Part shown: positions 24,568-33,212 of the stretch, piece by piece
Numbering within the stretch: position 1 is the stretch's first letter
How the letters are laid out: every line of letters begins with the position of its first letter
Source of the DNA: UBA10677 sp045654245
GTDB taxonomy: Bacteria > Bacillota > Clostridia > Christensenellales > Pumilibacteraceae
Direction of reading: 5' to 3'
NCBI GenBank assembly: GCA_045654245.1
Contig: JAZOMX010000051.1
Coordinates: forward strand, 1 to 33,450
Length of the DNA: 33,450 bases
The notes under the pieces: generated by a model
What the model saw: only the letters and a program-made list of their open reading frames with translations
What the model was told of the DNA's origin: nothing
Database searches by the model: none
Program-made: the position numbers and the translations under genes

Positions 24568-26459
24568 TGCCCCCACCGAGAAATCTAAAATTTGCAAAGC
24601 CCAAGAATACCAAAAAGACGATTAAGCGTTTGCTTTCGTATTTTAAGAACTATAAACTTGCTTTAGCGCTTACTTTCGTTTGTATTGCACTTTCGTCTGT
24701 CGTTTCGATACTAAACACTTATTTCGTTTCGACGCTAATCGACGACTATATTGCGCCTCATATTGGGCAATGGGCAGTTGTAGCGAAAAAACTTATCCTC
24801 GCCGTATCGGTTATGGCAATATTCTACCTAAGTGGAGTTATTGCAACCTACACTTATAACCGCATAATGGTTTATATTTCGACTAATACGCTCAATCGTG
24901 TTAGGGACGAACTCTTTTCGCATATGCAAACGCTACCGATTAGGTATTTTGATACTCATACGCACGGCGAACTAATGTCGAGATATACTAACGACGTTGA
25001 TACTTTACGAGAAGTTATGGGCAATAGTTTCCCTCAACTTTGTTTATCCATCATAAACATTATCGGCGTGTTTACTATGATGCTAGTTCTTTCGCCTATT
25101 TTGACTGCTGCTATCGTCGTAATGATTATAGTAATGCTCATCATTACCAAAACGCTTACTGCAAAAAGTGGAAAGAATTTCCGCCGTCAACAAAAAGCAC
25201 TTGGAGAAATGAACGGCTATATAGAGGAAATGGTCGCTGGACAAAAGGTTGTAAAAGTGTTCTGCCACGAGCCAGCCGTTATTGATAAGTTCGATAAACT
25301 TAACGAAAACTTGCGTTCTTCCGCTTGCGCCGCTAATACCTACGCGCATATTCTTATGCCGGTAATGGGTAACTTGTCGCACATAACTTACGCTGCGCTT
25401 GCTATCGTGGGTTCAGTGCTTACGATATCGGGAATAGGCGGAGTTACGGTTGGCGTACTCGTTTCGTTTTTGATGGCTATTCGTCAACTTACTAACCCGA
25501 TTACTCAACTTTCGCAACAAACGAACTCAATCCTTTCTGGTCTTGCGGGCGCTGAACGAATTTTTGAAATGCTGGACGAGGAAAGTGAGGTTGACGAGGG
25601 GTACGTTGAACTCGTAAACGCTATAATTGACGAAAACGGCAATATTACCGAGACTAATGAAAAGACTGGTGCTTGGGCGTGGAAACATCCGCATAAAGAA
25701 GACGGAACGATTACTTATACCAAACTCGAGGGCAAAGTTGAACTTGAAAACGTTACTTTTGGCTACGTTCCCGAAAAAATCGTTCTAAAAGATTTGTCGC
25801 TTTACGCTAAACCTGGTCAAAAGATTGCTTTCGTTGGTTCTACGGGCGCAGGCAAAACAACTATTACTAGCCTAATTAATAGATTTTACGATATCAACGA
25901 AGGAAAAATCCGTTACGACGGTATTAACGTTAAGAAAATCAAGAAGGCTGATTTGCGTCGCTCGCTCGGTGCCGTATTGCAAGACACGCACTTGTTTACG
26001 GGTACGGTAAAAGATAACGTGCGCTACGGTAGGCTTGATGCAACCGACGAGGATATCGTAAAAGCGTGCAAGGTCGCAAATGCTGATTCGTTTATAAGAC
26101 ACTTGCCACAAGGCTACGATACGATGCTTACTGCAGATGGAGCAAACCTCTCGCAAGGACAACGGCAACTTCTTTCGATTGCAAGAGCGGCGGTTGCTGA
26201 CCCACCCGTGCTTGTACTTGACGAAGCGACCAGTTCGATTGATACTAGAACTGAGCACTTAATTGAAAAGGGAATGGATGAACTTATGAAGGGAAGAACG
26301 GTATTCGTTATCGCTCATAGACTTTCTACCGTAAGAAACTCCAACGCAATTATGGTGCTTGAAAAAGGCGAAATTATCGAGCGTGGCGACCACGAAACGC
26401 TGATTGCTCAAAAGGGCAGATATTACAGTCTTTATACTGGTATGTTTGAATTAACTTAA
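24567..26459 (+). CDS. Heterodimeric ABC exporter subunit with intact catalytic site, 630 aa
   Basis: Partner of the upstream half-transporter. An N-terminal extension of about 20 residues (MPPPRNLKFAKPKN) precedes six membrane helices. The linker at 345-390, containing WAWKHPHKEDGTITY, is a recognisable insertion of clostridial members. The nucleotide-binding domain has canonical Walker A GSTGAGKT (424-431), Walker B LVLDEATSS with Glu553, and switch His584 (VIAHRLS), but a slightly altered signature LSQGQ (528-532). Thus the hydrolytic site is formed by this protein's Walker motifs and the LSGGQ of the partner. It starts on the last base of the upstream stop (TAATG). I see no clear terminator after it. 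Confidence 0.93.
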   Translation: MPPPRNLKFAKPKNTKKTIKRLLSYFKNYKLALALTFVCIALSSVVSILNTYFVSTLIDDYIAPHIGQWAVVAKKLILAVSVMAIFYLSGVIATYTYNRIMVYISTNTLNRVRDELFSHMQTLPIRYFDTHTHGELMSRYTNDVDTLREVMGNSFPQLCLSIINIIGVFTMMLVLSPILTAAIVVMIIVMLIITKTLTAKSGKNFRRQQKALGEMNGYIEEMVAGQKVVKVFCHEPAVIDKFDKLNENLRSSACAANTYAHILMPVMGNLSHITYAALAIVGSVLTISGIGGVTVGVLVSFLMAIRQLTNPITQLSQQTNSILSGLAGAERIFEMLDEESEVDEGYVELVNAIIDENGNITETNEKTGAWAWKHPHKEDGTITYTKLEGKVELENVTFGYVPEKIVLKDLSLYAKPGQKIAFVGSTGAGKTTITSLINRFYDINEGKIRYDGINVKKIKKADLRRSLGAVLQDTHLFTGTVKDNVRYGRLDATDEDIVKACKVANADSFIRHLPQGYDTMLTADGANLSQGQRQLLSIARAAVADPPVLVLDEATSSIDTRTEHLIEKGMDELMKGRTVFVIAHRLSTVRNSNAIMVLEKGEIIERGDHETLIAQKGRYYSLYTGMFELT

Positions 26460-26508
26460 AATAATCGCGATAAAATAAATAATTGTTTTGTAAACGCCTT
26501 GTTTTTTG

Positions 26509-26537
26509 TTGACAAAGAGGTTGATTTTCATTATAAT
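26509..26537 (+). promoter_or_regulatory. Perfect-consensus promoter of rpmF
   Basis: TTGACA (26509-26514), 17 bases and TATAAT (26532-26537) match the housekeeping consensus at all twelve positions. The start is expected near 26544, giving a leader of about 44 bases ending in an AGGAGGTG ribosome site. This strength fits a ribosomal protein gene. Confidence 0.93.
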
Positions 26538-26587
26538 AGTATAGCAATTCAAAAAAGAATTATTTTTACTGATAGGAGGTGCTGAAT

Positions 26588-26776
26588 ATGGCAGTCCCAA
26601 AACATAAAGTTTCTAAACAAGCAGGTAATTCCAGATACGCAAATTGGAAAATCGAATCTCCTGCCGTAGGCGAATGTCCCCAGTGTCACGCTCCCAAACT
26701 TGCACATAGAGCGTGCAAAGCTTGCGGATACTACGACAAGACCAGAAGCGTTGACGTAAAGAAAGATGAAGAATAA
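26588..26776 (+). CDS. rpmF: 50S ribosomal protein L32, zinc-ribbon form, 62 aa
   Basis: L32 is a small protein of the large ribosomal subunit. It begins MAVPKHKVSKQ, the family signature, and carries a C4 zinc ribbon (CPQC and CKAC), so this is the zinc-containing rather than the zinc-free paralogue. ATG 26588 is the start: it gives the conserved N-terminus and lies seven bases after AGGAGGTG, while an in-frame GTG at 26579 is part of the ribosome site itself. The rpmF-plsX pairing is widely conserved. A hairpin terminator lies between them here. Confidence 0.97.
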   Translation: MAVPKHKVSKQAGNSRYANWKIESPAVGECPQCHAPKLAHRACKACGYYDKTRSVDVKKDEE

Positions 26777-26796
26777 GAAAATTCACTAAACCGAAT

Positions 26797-26827
26797 AGCC
26801 CCGTAATACCTACGGGGCTGGTTTTTT
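26797..26827 (+). terminator. Terminator between rpmF and plsX
   Basis: A 9-bp perfect, GC-rich stem (26797-26805 with 26811-26819), a five-base loop, then GG and six T (26822-26827). The plsX ribosome site AAGGAGG begins only six bases later (26833). Confidence 0.9.
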
Positions 26828-26844
26828 AGTTGAAGGAGGTTTTT

Positions 26845-27879
26845 ATGTATAAAGTTGTTCTTGATTCGTTTGGAGCAGACAAGGGAATTGAAATAATCGT
26901 TAAGGGTGCAGTAGACGCTCTTTCGCTAGACGATGGTTTTACGATTGTTATTACTGGCGATTGTGATGCGCTCAATCTTGAACTTGCAAAGTATGATTTT
27001 GACAAAAGTAGAATAATCGTTGAGGATGCGAAAGAACAGATTACGAACAACGAATCCCCAACCTTAGCGATAAGAAAAAAGAAAAACTCTTCGCTAGTTC
27101 GCGCGCTTGAGATAACGAAAAATGACGATAGCGTAGCAGGTATGGTATCTGCAGGTAGCACCGGAGCAGTTTTGGCTGGTGGTATTTTCAAAGTAGGTAG
27201 AATTAAAGGCGTACTTCGTCCTGCACTATGTCCGTTGCTCCCGACTATGGTTGGTGGCAAAGTTTGTGTTTGTGATACGGGCGCAAACGTTGACTGTAAA
27301 CCCGAATATCTTGCGCAGTTTGCAATTCTAGCAAGCAACTTTATGAAATTCGTTTGCGGAATAGAAAACCCAAGGGTTGCCTTATTGTCGGTAGGTGTAG
27401 AAGATAAAAAAGGTAACGAACTTACACACTCAGCGTTTGAAATTATGAAGAATTTGCCGATAAATTTCGTTGGAAATATGGAAGCTCGTGATGCTCTTAC
27501 TGGCGAGTACGACGTAATCGTTTGTGATGGATTTGATGGAAATATTCTCGTAAAATCAATCGAGGGTACTGCAAAAATGATACTAAAGATGCTTAAAAAA
27601 GAAATTATGGCATCTACTAAAGCGAAAATCGGCGCACTCTTTATGAAAGGCGCAATTAATAGCCTAAAAACGAGTATGGACTATCAAGCGGTTGGTGGCG
27701 CTGCGTTTCTTGGAATAGAGAAGTTTATAGTAAAAGCCCATGGTTCGTCTAACGCAAAGGCTATTACGGCGTCGATTGGACAAGTAATAAATGCGCATAA
27801 ACTTGGTTGCATAGATGCGATTAAACAGTCGTCTGAGGCGCTAGAACAAGCAAAGATTGCGGAAAGTGTAGAGCAATGA
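26845..27879 (+). CDS. plsX: Phosphate acyltransferase PlsX, 344 aa
   Basis: PlsX turns acyl-ACP into acyl-phosphate, the donor for PlsY in phospholipid synthesis. Recognised from VVLDSFGADKG at the N-terminus (usually VDAMGGD), AGMVSAGSTGAVLAGG, RPALCPLLPT, CDTGANVDCKPEYLAQFA, LLSVGVEDKKGNELT, and CDGFDGNILVKSIEG. Length is normal. ATG 26845, seven bases after AAGGAGG, is the start; an upstream TTG at 26830 lies before the ribosome site. Transcription probably comes by readthrough of the rpmF terminator, as there is no room for a promoter between. It overlaps rnc by four bases (ATGA). The fabD, fabG and acpP genes that separate plsX from rnc in Bacillus are absent. Confidence 0.94.
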   Translation: MYKVVLDSFGADKGIEIIVKGAVDALSLDDGFTIVITGDCDALNLELAKYDFDKSRIIVEDAKEQITNNESPTLAIRKKKNSSLVRALEITKNDDSVAGMVSAGSTGAVLAGGIFKVGRIKGVLRPALCPLLPTMVGGKVCVCDTGANVDCKPEYLAQFAILASNFMKFVCGIENPRVALLSVGVEDKKGNELTHSAFEIMKNLPINFVGNMEARDALTGEYDVIVCDGFDGNILVKSIEGTAKMILKMLKKEIMASTKAKIGALFMKGAINSLKTSMDYQAVGGAAFLGIEKFIVKAHGSSNAKAITASIGQVINAHKLGCIDAIKQSSEALEQAKIAESVEQ

Positions 27880-28541
27880 AACTCACGGATATCCAAATAA
27901 TCGAACATAAGATTGGGTACGAATTTAAGGATAAGAGCCTAATTATAAATGCATTTACGCACTCAAGTTATCTTAACGAAAATAGATGCATTTCGTCGAG
28001 TTATGATAGACTTGAATTTCTCGGTGATAGCATTTTGGACTTTTTGGTAAGCGAACGATTGTATTTTAGGCTTAATAAAGATGAAGGCGAAATGACTACG
28101 ATTAGGGCTGGCCTCGTGTCTAAAAAACCGCTTGCCGAAGCGATTGATAAGTTGGAAGTTTTCCAGTATTTACTTATCGGAAACGGTGCAAAAAACGACT
28201 TAAAAAATTCTGAAAAGCCTAAATCTGACTTGTTTGAGTCTATATTGGCGGCAATTTATATTGATTCGGGCAAGCGTATGGATGAACCCCGCGCGTTTAT
28301 AGAGAGAAATATTAAGATTACTTTTGAAAACGCTGATTACAAATCAAAATTACAAGAATATACACAAAAGAAATTTAGTGGTGCGCTCCCCGTTTATGAA
28401 AATGAAACTTTTGAAAACGGGGTGTTTACCGAGATTGTTAGCGTTTGTGGAAAAGTTTACGCCAGAGGAAAAGGCGAAAGTAGGAAAAAGGCACAACAAG
28501 ACGCTGCAAAACAAGCGCTTTTACTTATTAAAACCTCGTGA
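27876..28541 (+). CDS. rnc: Ribonuclease III, 221 aa
   Basis: RNase III cleaves double-stranded RNA and matures rRNA precursors. The catalytic domain has the signature DRLEFLGDSIL (residues 44-54) with Glu47 and Asp51, and the second acidic pair in SDLFESILAAIY (Asp118, Glu121). Position 44, Glu in most enzymes, is Asp here. A double-stranded RNA-binding domain fills the C-terminus (KLQEYTQKKFSGALPVYENE through SRKKAQQDAAKQALLLI). Translation is coupled to plsX through ATGA. The TGA stop lies within a 13-bp hairpin. Confidence 0.95.
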   Translation: MKLTDIQIIEHKIGYEFKDKSLIINAFTHSSYLNENRCISSSYDRLEFLGDSILDFLVSERLYFRLNKDEGEMTTIRAGLVSKKPLAEAIDKLEVFQYLLIGNGAKNDLKNSEKPKSDLFESILAAIYIDSGKRMDEPRAFIERNIKITFENADYKSKLQEYTQKKFSGALPVYENETFENGVFTEIVSVCGKVYARGKGESRKKAQQDAAKQALLLIKTS

Positions 28542-28565
28542 TTGCTTTACAAAATCACGAGGTTT
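28531..28565 (+). other. Perfect 13-bp hairpin spanning the rnc stop codon
   Basis: Positions 28531-28543 pair perfectly with 28553-28565 around a nine-base loop. Only three T follow directly, so it is a poor terminator by the usual rule. The rnc TGA (28539-28541) is inside the left arm and the -35 box of the smc promoter is in the loop. It may stabilise the rnc message end or act as a weak terminator. Confidence 0.65.
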
Positions 28566-28575
28566 ATGTTATAAT
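28546..28575 (+). promoter_or_regulatory. Promoter of smc-ftsY
   Basis: TTTACA (28546-28551), 18 bases and TATAAT (28570-28575), with a TGT extension directly upstream of the -10 box. The expected start is about 28582. The leader contains an 8-bp stem (28591-28598 with 28603-28610, one G:U pair) just before the AGAGG ribosome site. Confidence 0.75.
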
Positions 28576-28625
28576 AGAGAAAATAATGGGTAATTGTCGT
28601 TTGGCAATTATAAGAGGAAAGAAAG

Positions 28626-31600
28626 TTGAAGTTTAAAAGAATTGAAATGTATGGATTTAAGTCGTTTGCGGATAAGTACGAAATACCGTTTGGTAACGGT
28701 ATTACCGCAATCGTTGGTCCTAACGGATGCGGTAAAAGTAACGTAGCGGACGGTATTAGGTGGGTTCTAGGTGAGCAATCCGCCAAACTTTTGCGTGGTA
28801 GTTCAATGCAGGACGTAATTTTTAACGGCACGGAAAAGAGAAAGTCTATGTCGTATAGTGAAGTTGCACTCGTATTTGACAATACCGAAAAACTATTCCC
28901 GTCGCTTGATTACGACGAGGTTGTAATTTCAAGAAAACTTTATCGTAGTGGCGAAAGTGAATACGCACTTAATAGAACGCCGTGTAGACTTAAAGATATC
29001 GTAGATTTACTTCGTGACGGTGGTATGGGTAGAGAAGGATATTCTATTATCGGACAAGGACGAATCGACGAATTACTATCCGCAAAGCCTGAAGATAGAC
29101 GCCAAATTTTTGAAGAGGCTGCCGGCATTTCAAAATTTAAGGCAAGAAAAGTCGACGCTGAAAGAAAATTAGGTAGAACTAGAGATAATCTTACCCGTAT
29201 CGTCGATATTCTAGAAGAGAAGTCTAAACAACTCGAACCGCTTAAAAAGCAGGCTGAATCGGCTAGAAAGTGGCTTGATATGCGTGACTCGTTACGCCAT
29301 TATGAAATTAATACATATATTTATCAATACGATACCGCATCACAAGCAAAAGCGGTAATTAATACTCGTCTTGACGGCATCTTGGAGGCGATTGACTTCA
29401 AGCAAAAGTCGTATGATAGTTCCGTTGCATCTTACAACGAGGCTATGTACGACCTAAATTCAATTGATAAAAATATCAATGGTCTTCGTGAGGAACTTTT
29501 AACGCTTACCGTAGGACTCGAAAAACAGGCAGGCGAAATTAACGTCCTTAAAGAGCGTCTTTCTGCGTTGTTTGAAAACAATCGCAGACTGACTGAGGAG
29601 AACGCTATTCTTGATGGCGAGAAAAGAGAAGGTAATGTTTTGATTGAAAGTAATCAAGCCGTGCTTTCTGAAAAAAACGTTTCTCTCTCTGCATTAAAAG
29701 AACAGGCTGATGAGTATAGAGCAAAGTATCATTTTGCAATAGAGAAATTAACGCAAGGAGAAAACAGTGCTCAACAAAACAAGCAGGCGCTTTTAGACGC
29801 TATGGACCGTCTTGCGGAAATTAAGGCAAATATGTCTAGACTTTTAGCGGAAAGAGAAGGCCTTAATCTTACCGTAGAGGATTTAACCCGTCGTATTATT
29901 AGCGAAAGCGAGACGCTTAAAAATAATAAAGAAAAGTTCGTGCTTGTTAGAGACGAAGTAGAAACCGTTGCAAAAAATAAAGTAACGTATAGCGAAAAAT
30001 TGCAACAAGCGTATAAAACAAATAACGATACGCTCGTGCTTGCAAACGATACTACTAATAGGCTTGATAAGTTAAACGAAAAATATTATACGGCTGAATC
30101 TCGTCGTAAGATTTTGTTTGAAATGCAACAAGCGTTCGACGGTTTTAACTTTAGCATTAAAAATCTTATGAACGATGCTAAGAAAAACGCTGAACTTAAA
30201 AATAAGATTGAGGGTATTGTTGCTCAACTTATTAGCGTTGATGCAAAATATGAAACCGCTGTGGAGACCGCGCTTGGAAACGCGATGCAAAACGTTGTTA
30301 CACGAAACGAGGAAGACGCAAAATATATAATTGAATACCTCAAGAAAATGCGTTACGGCAGAGTTACTTTCTTGCCGATTACTTCTGTGAAACCTCGTGT
30401 AATCGAACCTAGATATGAAGGCGCGATTTCCGTTCCCGGTTGTTTTGGCGTGGCGTCCGACTTGGTTAAGTACGACGATAAATACGATAGCGTCGTAAGA
30501 GGTCTTTTGGGCGGAACTGTAATCGTTGATAATCTTGATACGGCTATTTCTATTTCGAGAGCGACTTCGTATGGAATAAAAATCGTAACGCTAGAAGGTG
30601 ACGTTATCAATCCTACCGGTGCAATTACTGGTGGTAGCAAGAAAAACGATATCGCTAATATATTTAGTCACGATAGAGAACTTAAGGAACTTGAAAGTAT
30701 CGTAAAAAAATTCTCCGACGAAATTTCTATTCTTACTCAGAGAAAAGAGAAATGTGCAAATACGCTTGACGCCGTTCAAAAAGAGATATCTCAGCTTCAA
30801 CGCGCTATTCACGATGCGGACGTAGAAATTGCCGGCAAATCTGAGACGAGAAATAAACTTCAATCTGATATCGAAAGTATAGAATACTCTCTAGCCGAAC
30901 TTGAGTCTGATAGAGACAAGGCGCAAAAGCGAATTGATAAGATTACTGCCGATATAGATAGCGTAGCCGAATTAGAAGAACTTATTACTACTAAAAAACA
31001 AACGGCTCAATTAGATGAAAAGAGCCAGCAAGAGGCTTACGACGAACTTAAGAAAGAGCGTGATGAAAACCAAGAAAAATTAACTAATACGCTACTTCTT
31101 TCTACTGAACTTGAGGGTCAAATTTTATCAATTGAGAGCGAAATTGCCCGTATTCAAGACGAAAATAACCTTAAAGAGCAAAAAATTGAGGCGAATAAGG
31201 TTGAAATTAATAATAACCTTGCTCAAATTGAAACGATTGAAAAAGGTATGAAATCGGACGAAGTTCGTGACGATGAAACCGACAAAAAGCGAATTGAAGA
31301 AGTAAGAAGTAAACTAAATCATTACGACGAATACAAGGAAGAACTCCAAGGTAAAGTTGCTACGCTCGACCAAACGAGAATCGACCTTATGAACGAACTT
31401 CAGTCCTTGCGTGAAAACAAGAGCCGAGAGGAAATGCTACTTCTAAAGGTCGATACTGATATCGAGCAAATGGAGTTGCGTGTTCGCGAAGAGTATAACC
31501 TTGAGTATAACGAGTGTTTACCGTATAAAGAAGAGGGTTATGATATAAATAAGGGTGTTCAAGAAACGGCAAGACTTAAACGCGCTATGCACGCCCTCGG

Positions 31601-32219
31601 TAACGTAAACGTTGATGCAATCGAGATGTCGCAAACCGTAGCGAGTGAGTACGAAGAACTCAATACTCAGAAAAACGACCTCGAAAAAGCGGAAGGAGAT
31701 TTGCTTAAAATAATCAAAGAACTTTCCGACGAAATGCTTTCTCGTTTCTCGGGTCAGTTTGAAAAGATTAGAACTAACTTCATCAAGATATTTAAGGAGT
31801 TGTTTAACGGTGGTACTGCCGACCTTGAACTTCTTGATAGTGAAAATCCCCTTGAGGCAGGTATTGAGATTAAGGCACAACCGCCCGAAAAGAAACTTCA
31901 ATCTATTTCGCTCTTATCTGGTGGAGAGAAGGCTCTTACGGCGATTGCAATCTTGTTCGCAATTTTAAGACTAAAGCCAATGCCGTTCTGCTTGTTGGAC
32001 GAAATCGAGGCTGCGCTTGACGATGCGAACGCAAATCGTTTTGCAAAATACCTTCGCCGTTTTAGTGAAGATACGCAATTTATCGTAATTACGCACAGAA
32101 AACCGACTATGGAACTTGCGGATAGTTTATACGGCGTAACTATGGAAGAAAAGGGCGTAAGTAAAATCGTTTCGGTTAAACTCGAAGAGGCTGTTGCAAC
32201 TGCTGACATTAAAGGATAA
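28626..32219 (+). CDS. smc: Chromosome segregation ATPase SMC, 1197 aa
   Basis: SMC dimers organise and segregate the chromosome together with ScpA and ScpB. The N-terminal ATPase half opens FKRIEMYGFKSFADK with Walker A GPNGCGKSN (residues 31-39) and the Q-loop region GIRWVLGEQ. Long coiled coils (about 170-500 and 680-1030) flank a hinge domain near 520-640 that includes AVETALGNAMQNVV and INPTGAITGGS. The C-terminal half has LSGGEK (1097-1102) and Walker B FCLLDEIEAALD. Start is TTG 28626, chosen because it gives the conserved N-terminus and follows an AGAGG site. Two bases separate it from ftsY. Confidence 0.96.
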   Translation: MKFKRIEMYGFKSFADKYEIPFGNGITAIVGPNGCGKSNVADGIRWVLGEQSAKLLRGSSMQDVIFNGTEKRKSMSYSEVALVFDNTEKLFPSLDYDEVVISRKLYRSGESEYALNRTPCRLKDIVDLLRDGGMGREGYSIIGQGRIDELLSAKPEDRRQIFEEAAGISKFKARKVDAERKLGRTRDNLTRIVDILEEKSKQLEPLKKQAESARKWLDMRDSLRHYEINTYIYQYDTASQAKAVINTRLDGILEAIDFKQKSYDSSVASYNEAMYDLNSIDKNINGLREELLTLTVGLEKQAGEINVLKERLSALFENNRRLTEENAILDGEKREGNVLIESNQAVLSEKNVSLSALKEQADEYRAKYHFAIEKLTQGENSAQQNKQALLDAMDRLAEIKANMSRLLAEREGLNLTVEDLTRRIISESETLKNNKEKFVLVRDEVETVAKNKVTYSEKLQQAYKTNNDTLVLANDTTNRLDKLNEKYYTAESRRKILFEMQQAFDGFNFSIKNLMNDAKKNAELKNKIEGIVAQLISVDAKYETAVETALGNAMQNVVTRNEEDAKYIIEYLKKMRYGRVTFLPITSVKPRVIEPRYEGAISVPGCFGVASDLVKYDDKYDSVVRGLLGGTVIVDNLDTAISISRATSYGIKIVTLEGDVINPTGAITGGSKKNDIANIFSHDRELKELESIVKKFSDEISILTQRKEKCANTLDAVQKEISQLQRAIHDADVEIAGKSETRNKLQSDIESIEYSLAELESDRDKAQKRIDKITADIDSVAELEELITTKKQTAQLDEKSQQEAYDELKKERDENQEKLTNTLLLSTELEGQILSIESEIARIQDENNLKEQKIEANKVEINNNLAQIETIEKGMKSDEVRDDETDKKRIEEVRSKLNHYDEYKEELQGKVATLDQTRIDLMNELQSLRENKSREEMLLLKVDTDIEQMELRVREEYNLEYNECLPYKEEGYDINKGVQETARLKRAMHALGNVNVDAIEMSQTVASEYEELNTQKNDLEKAEGDLLKIIKELSDEMLSRFSGQFEKIRTNFIKIFKELFNGGTADLELLDSENPLEAGIEIKAQPPEKKLQSISLLSGGEKALTAIAILFAILRLKPMPFCLLDEIEAALDDANANRFAKYLRRFSEDTQFIVITHRKPTMELADSLYGVTMEEKGVSKIVSVKLEEAVATADIKG

Positions 32220-32221
32220 TT

Positions 32222-33121
32222 ATGGGAATTTTTGCAAAAATTAAAGCAGGACTAAAAAAGACTAAAGAGGTAATTTCCTTTAGACTTAACAAACTTTTTA
32301 CTGGTGGAGTTCTTGACGACGATTTTTTTGACGAACTCGAATTTGCGCTTTTGTCTGCCGATATAGGCGCTACTACGAGTGAGCGAATTTTGGATGAACT
32401 TCGCGATATCGTTGACGAAAAAATGTTGCGTTCTCGTGAAGAAGTTAAGTCTGAACTTAAGTCTATTATGGTTAATATACTAGACGAAAACGAACTTCCT
32501 GAGTATGAATATCCGTTGGTTATTATGGTTTCGGGCGTTAACGGCGTGGGAAAAACAACGGCTATGGGAAAACTTGCAAAGAAATTTAAAGAGCAAGGTC
32601 GTTCGGTTTTGCTTGTGGCAGCCGATACTTTTAGAGCGGCGGCAGCCGACCAACTTACCGTTTGGGCGGAGCGTGCAGGCGTTAGAATAGTTAAGCAAGC
32701 AGAAGGCGCAGACCCAGGTTCGGTCGTTTTTGATGCGTTAACTAGCGCAAAAGCGAAGGGTAACGACGTAATTTTGATTGATACTGCAGGTAGACTTCAC
32801 AATAAGAAGAACCTTATGGACGAACTTGGCAAAATATCGAGAATTATTTGCCGTGAAATGCCTGACGCTACTTATCTTAACTATATAGTTTTAGATGCGA
32901 CTACCGGTCAAAATGCGCTCTCCCAAGTTGACGTGTTTAACGAGGCTGTTGATATTGACGGAATAATTTTAACTAAACTAGACGGTACGGCAAAAGGAGG
33001 CGTAGTGCTTGCTATCGCTGGCGAACTTGAAGTTCCCGTAGTCTATATAGGCGTAGGTGAAGGCATAGACGACCTAGAAGATTTTGATTCAAAGTCATTT
33101 ATTGATGCAATTTTAGATTAA
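32222..33121 (+). CDS. ftsY: Signal recognition particle receptor FtsY, 299 aa
   Basis: FtsY is the membrane-associated GTPase that receives ribosomes carried by SRP. It has a short N-domain (helical bundle, residues 1-90) without the acidic A-domain seen in Escherichia coli, then the G-domain: P-loop SGVNGVGKTT (104-113), DTFRAAAADQL, the DTAGR motif, TKLDGTAKGG and a C-terminal GVGEGIDDLEDF. This compact form is usual in Gram-positive bacteria. It begins two bases after smc, with AAAGGA as ribosome site. The next gene, ylxM, normally precedes ffh, the SRP protein with which FtsY pairs. Confidence 0.97.
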   Translation: MGIFAKIKAGLKKTKEVISFRLNKLFTGGVLDDDFFDELEFALLSADIGATTSERILDELRDIVDEKMLRSREEVKSELKSIMVNILDENELPEYEYPLVIMVSGVNGVGKTTAMGKLAKKFKEQGRSVLLVAADTFRAAAADQLTVWAERAGVRIVKQAEGADPGSVVFDALTSAKAKGNDVILIDTAGRLHNKKNLMDELGKISRIICREMPDATYLNYIVLDATTGQNALSQVDVFNEAVDIDGIILTKLDGTAKGGVVLAIAGELEVPVVYIGVGEGIDDLEDFDSKSFIDAILD

Positions 33122-33126
33122 AATGC

Positions 33127-33155
33127 TTGACAATAGATTTATTTTAGTGTAATAT
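33127..33155 (+). promoter_or_regulatory. Promoter of ylxM
   Basis: TTGACA (33127-33132), 17 bases, TAATAT (33150-33155). The predicted start (about 33162) falls inside the left arm of the following hairpin. Confidence 0.82.
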
Positions 33156-33158
33156 ATA

Positions 33159-33193
33159 GGTGTAAAGTAATTTTGCTTTACACCTTTAATTTT
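33159..33193 (+). terminator. Hairpin terminator after ftsY, overlapping the ylxM transcript start
   Basis: A 9-bp perfect stem (33159-33167 with 33176-33184) with an eight-base loop, then TTTAATTTT. Transcripts from ftsY contain the whole stem. Those from the ylxM promoter would lack the first bases of the left arm. Confidence 0.75.
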
Positions 33194-33212
33194 GTATGGA
33201 CGTGTGAGTGGA

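Noticed and set aside
26546..26566. AATTC/GAATT hairpin followed by T in the rpmF leader, as an attenuator
   Set aside because: A 5-bp AT-rich stem is too weak to terminate transcription of a strongly expressed ribosomal gene.
26751..26779. TTGACG inside rpmF as part of a plsX promoter
   Set aside because: No acceptable -10 hexamer lies at 16-18 bases.
28586..28636. Sixteen-codon reading frame in the smc leader overlapping the smc start in another frame
   Set aside because: There is no strong ribosome site and its codons include the smc ribosome site; a frame this short is expected by chance.
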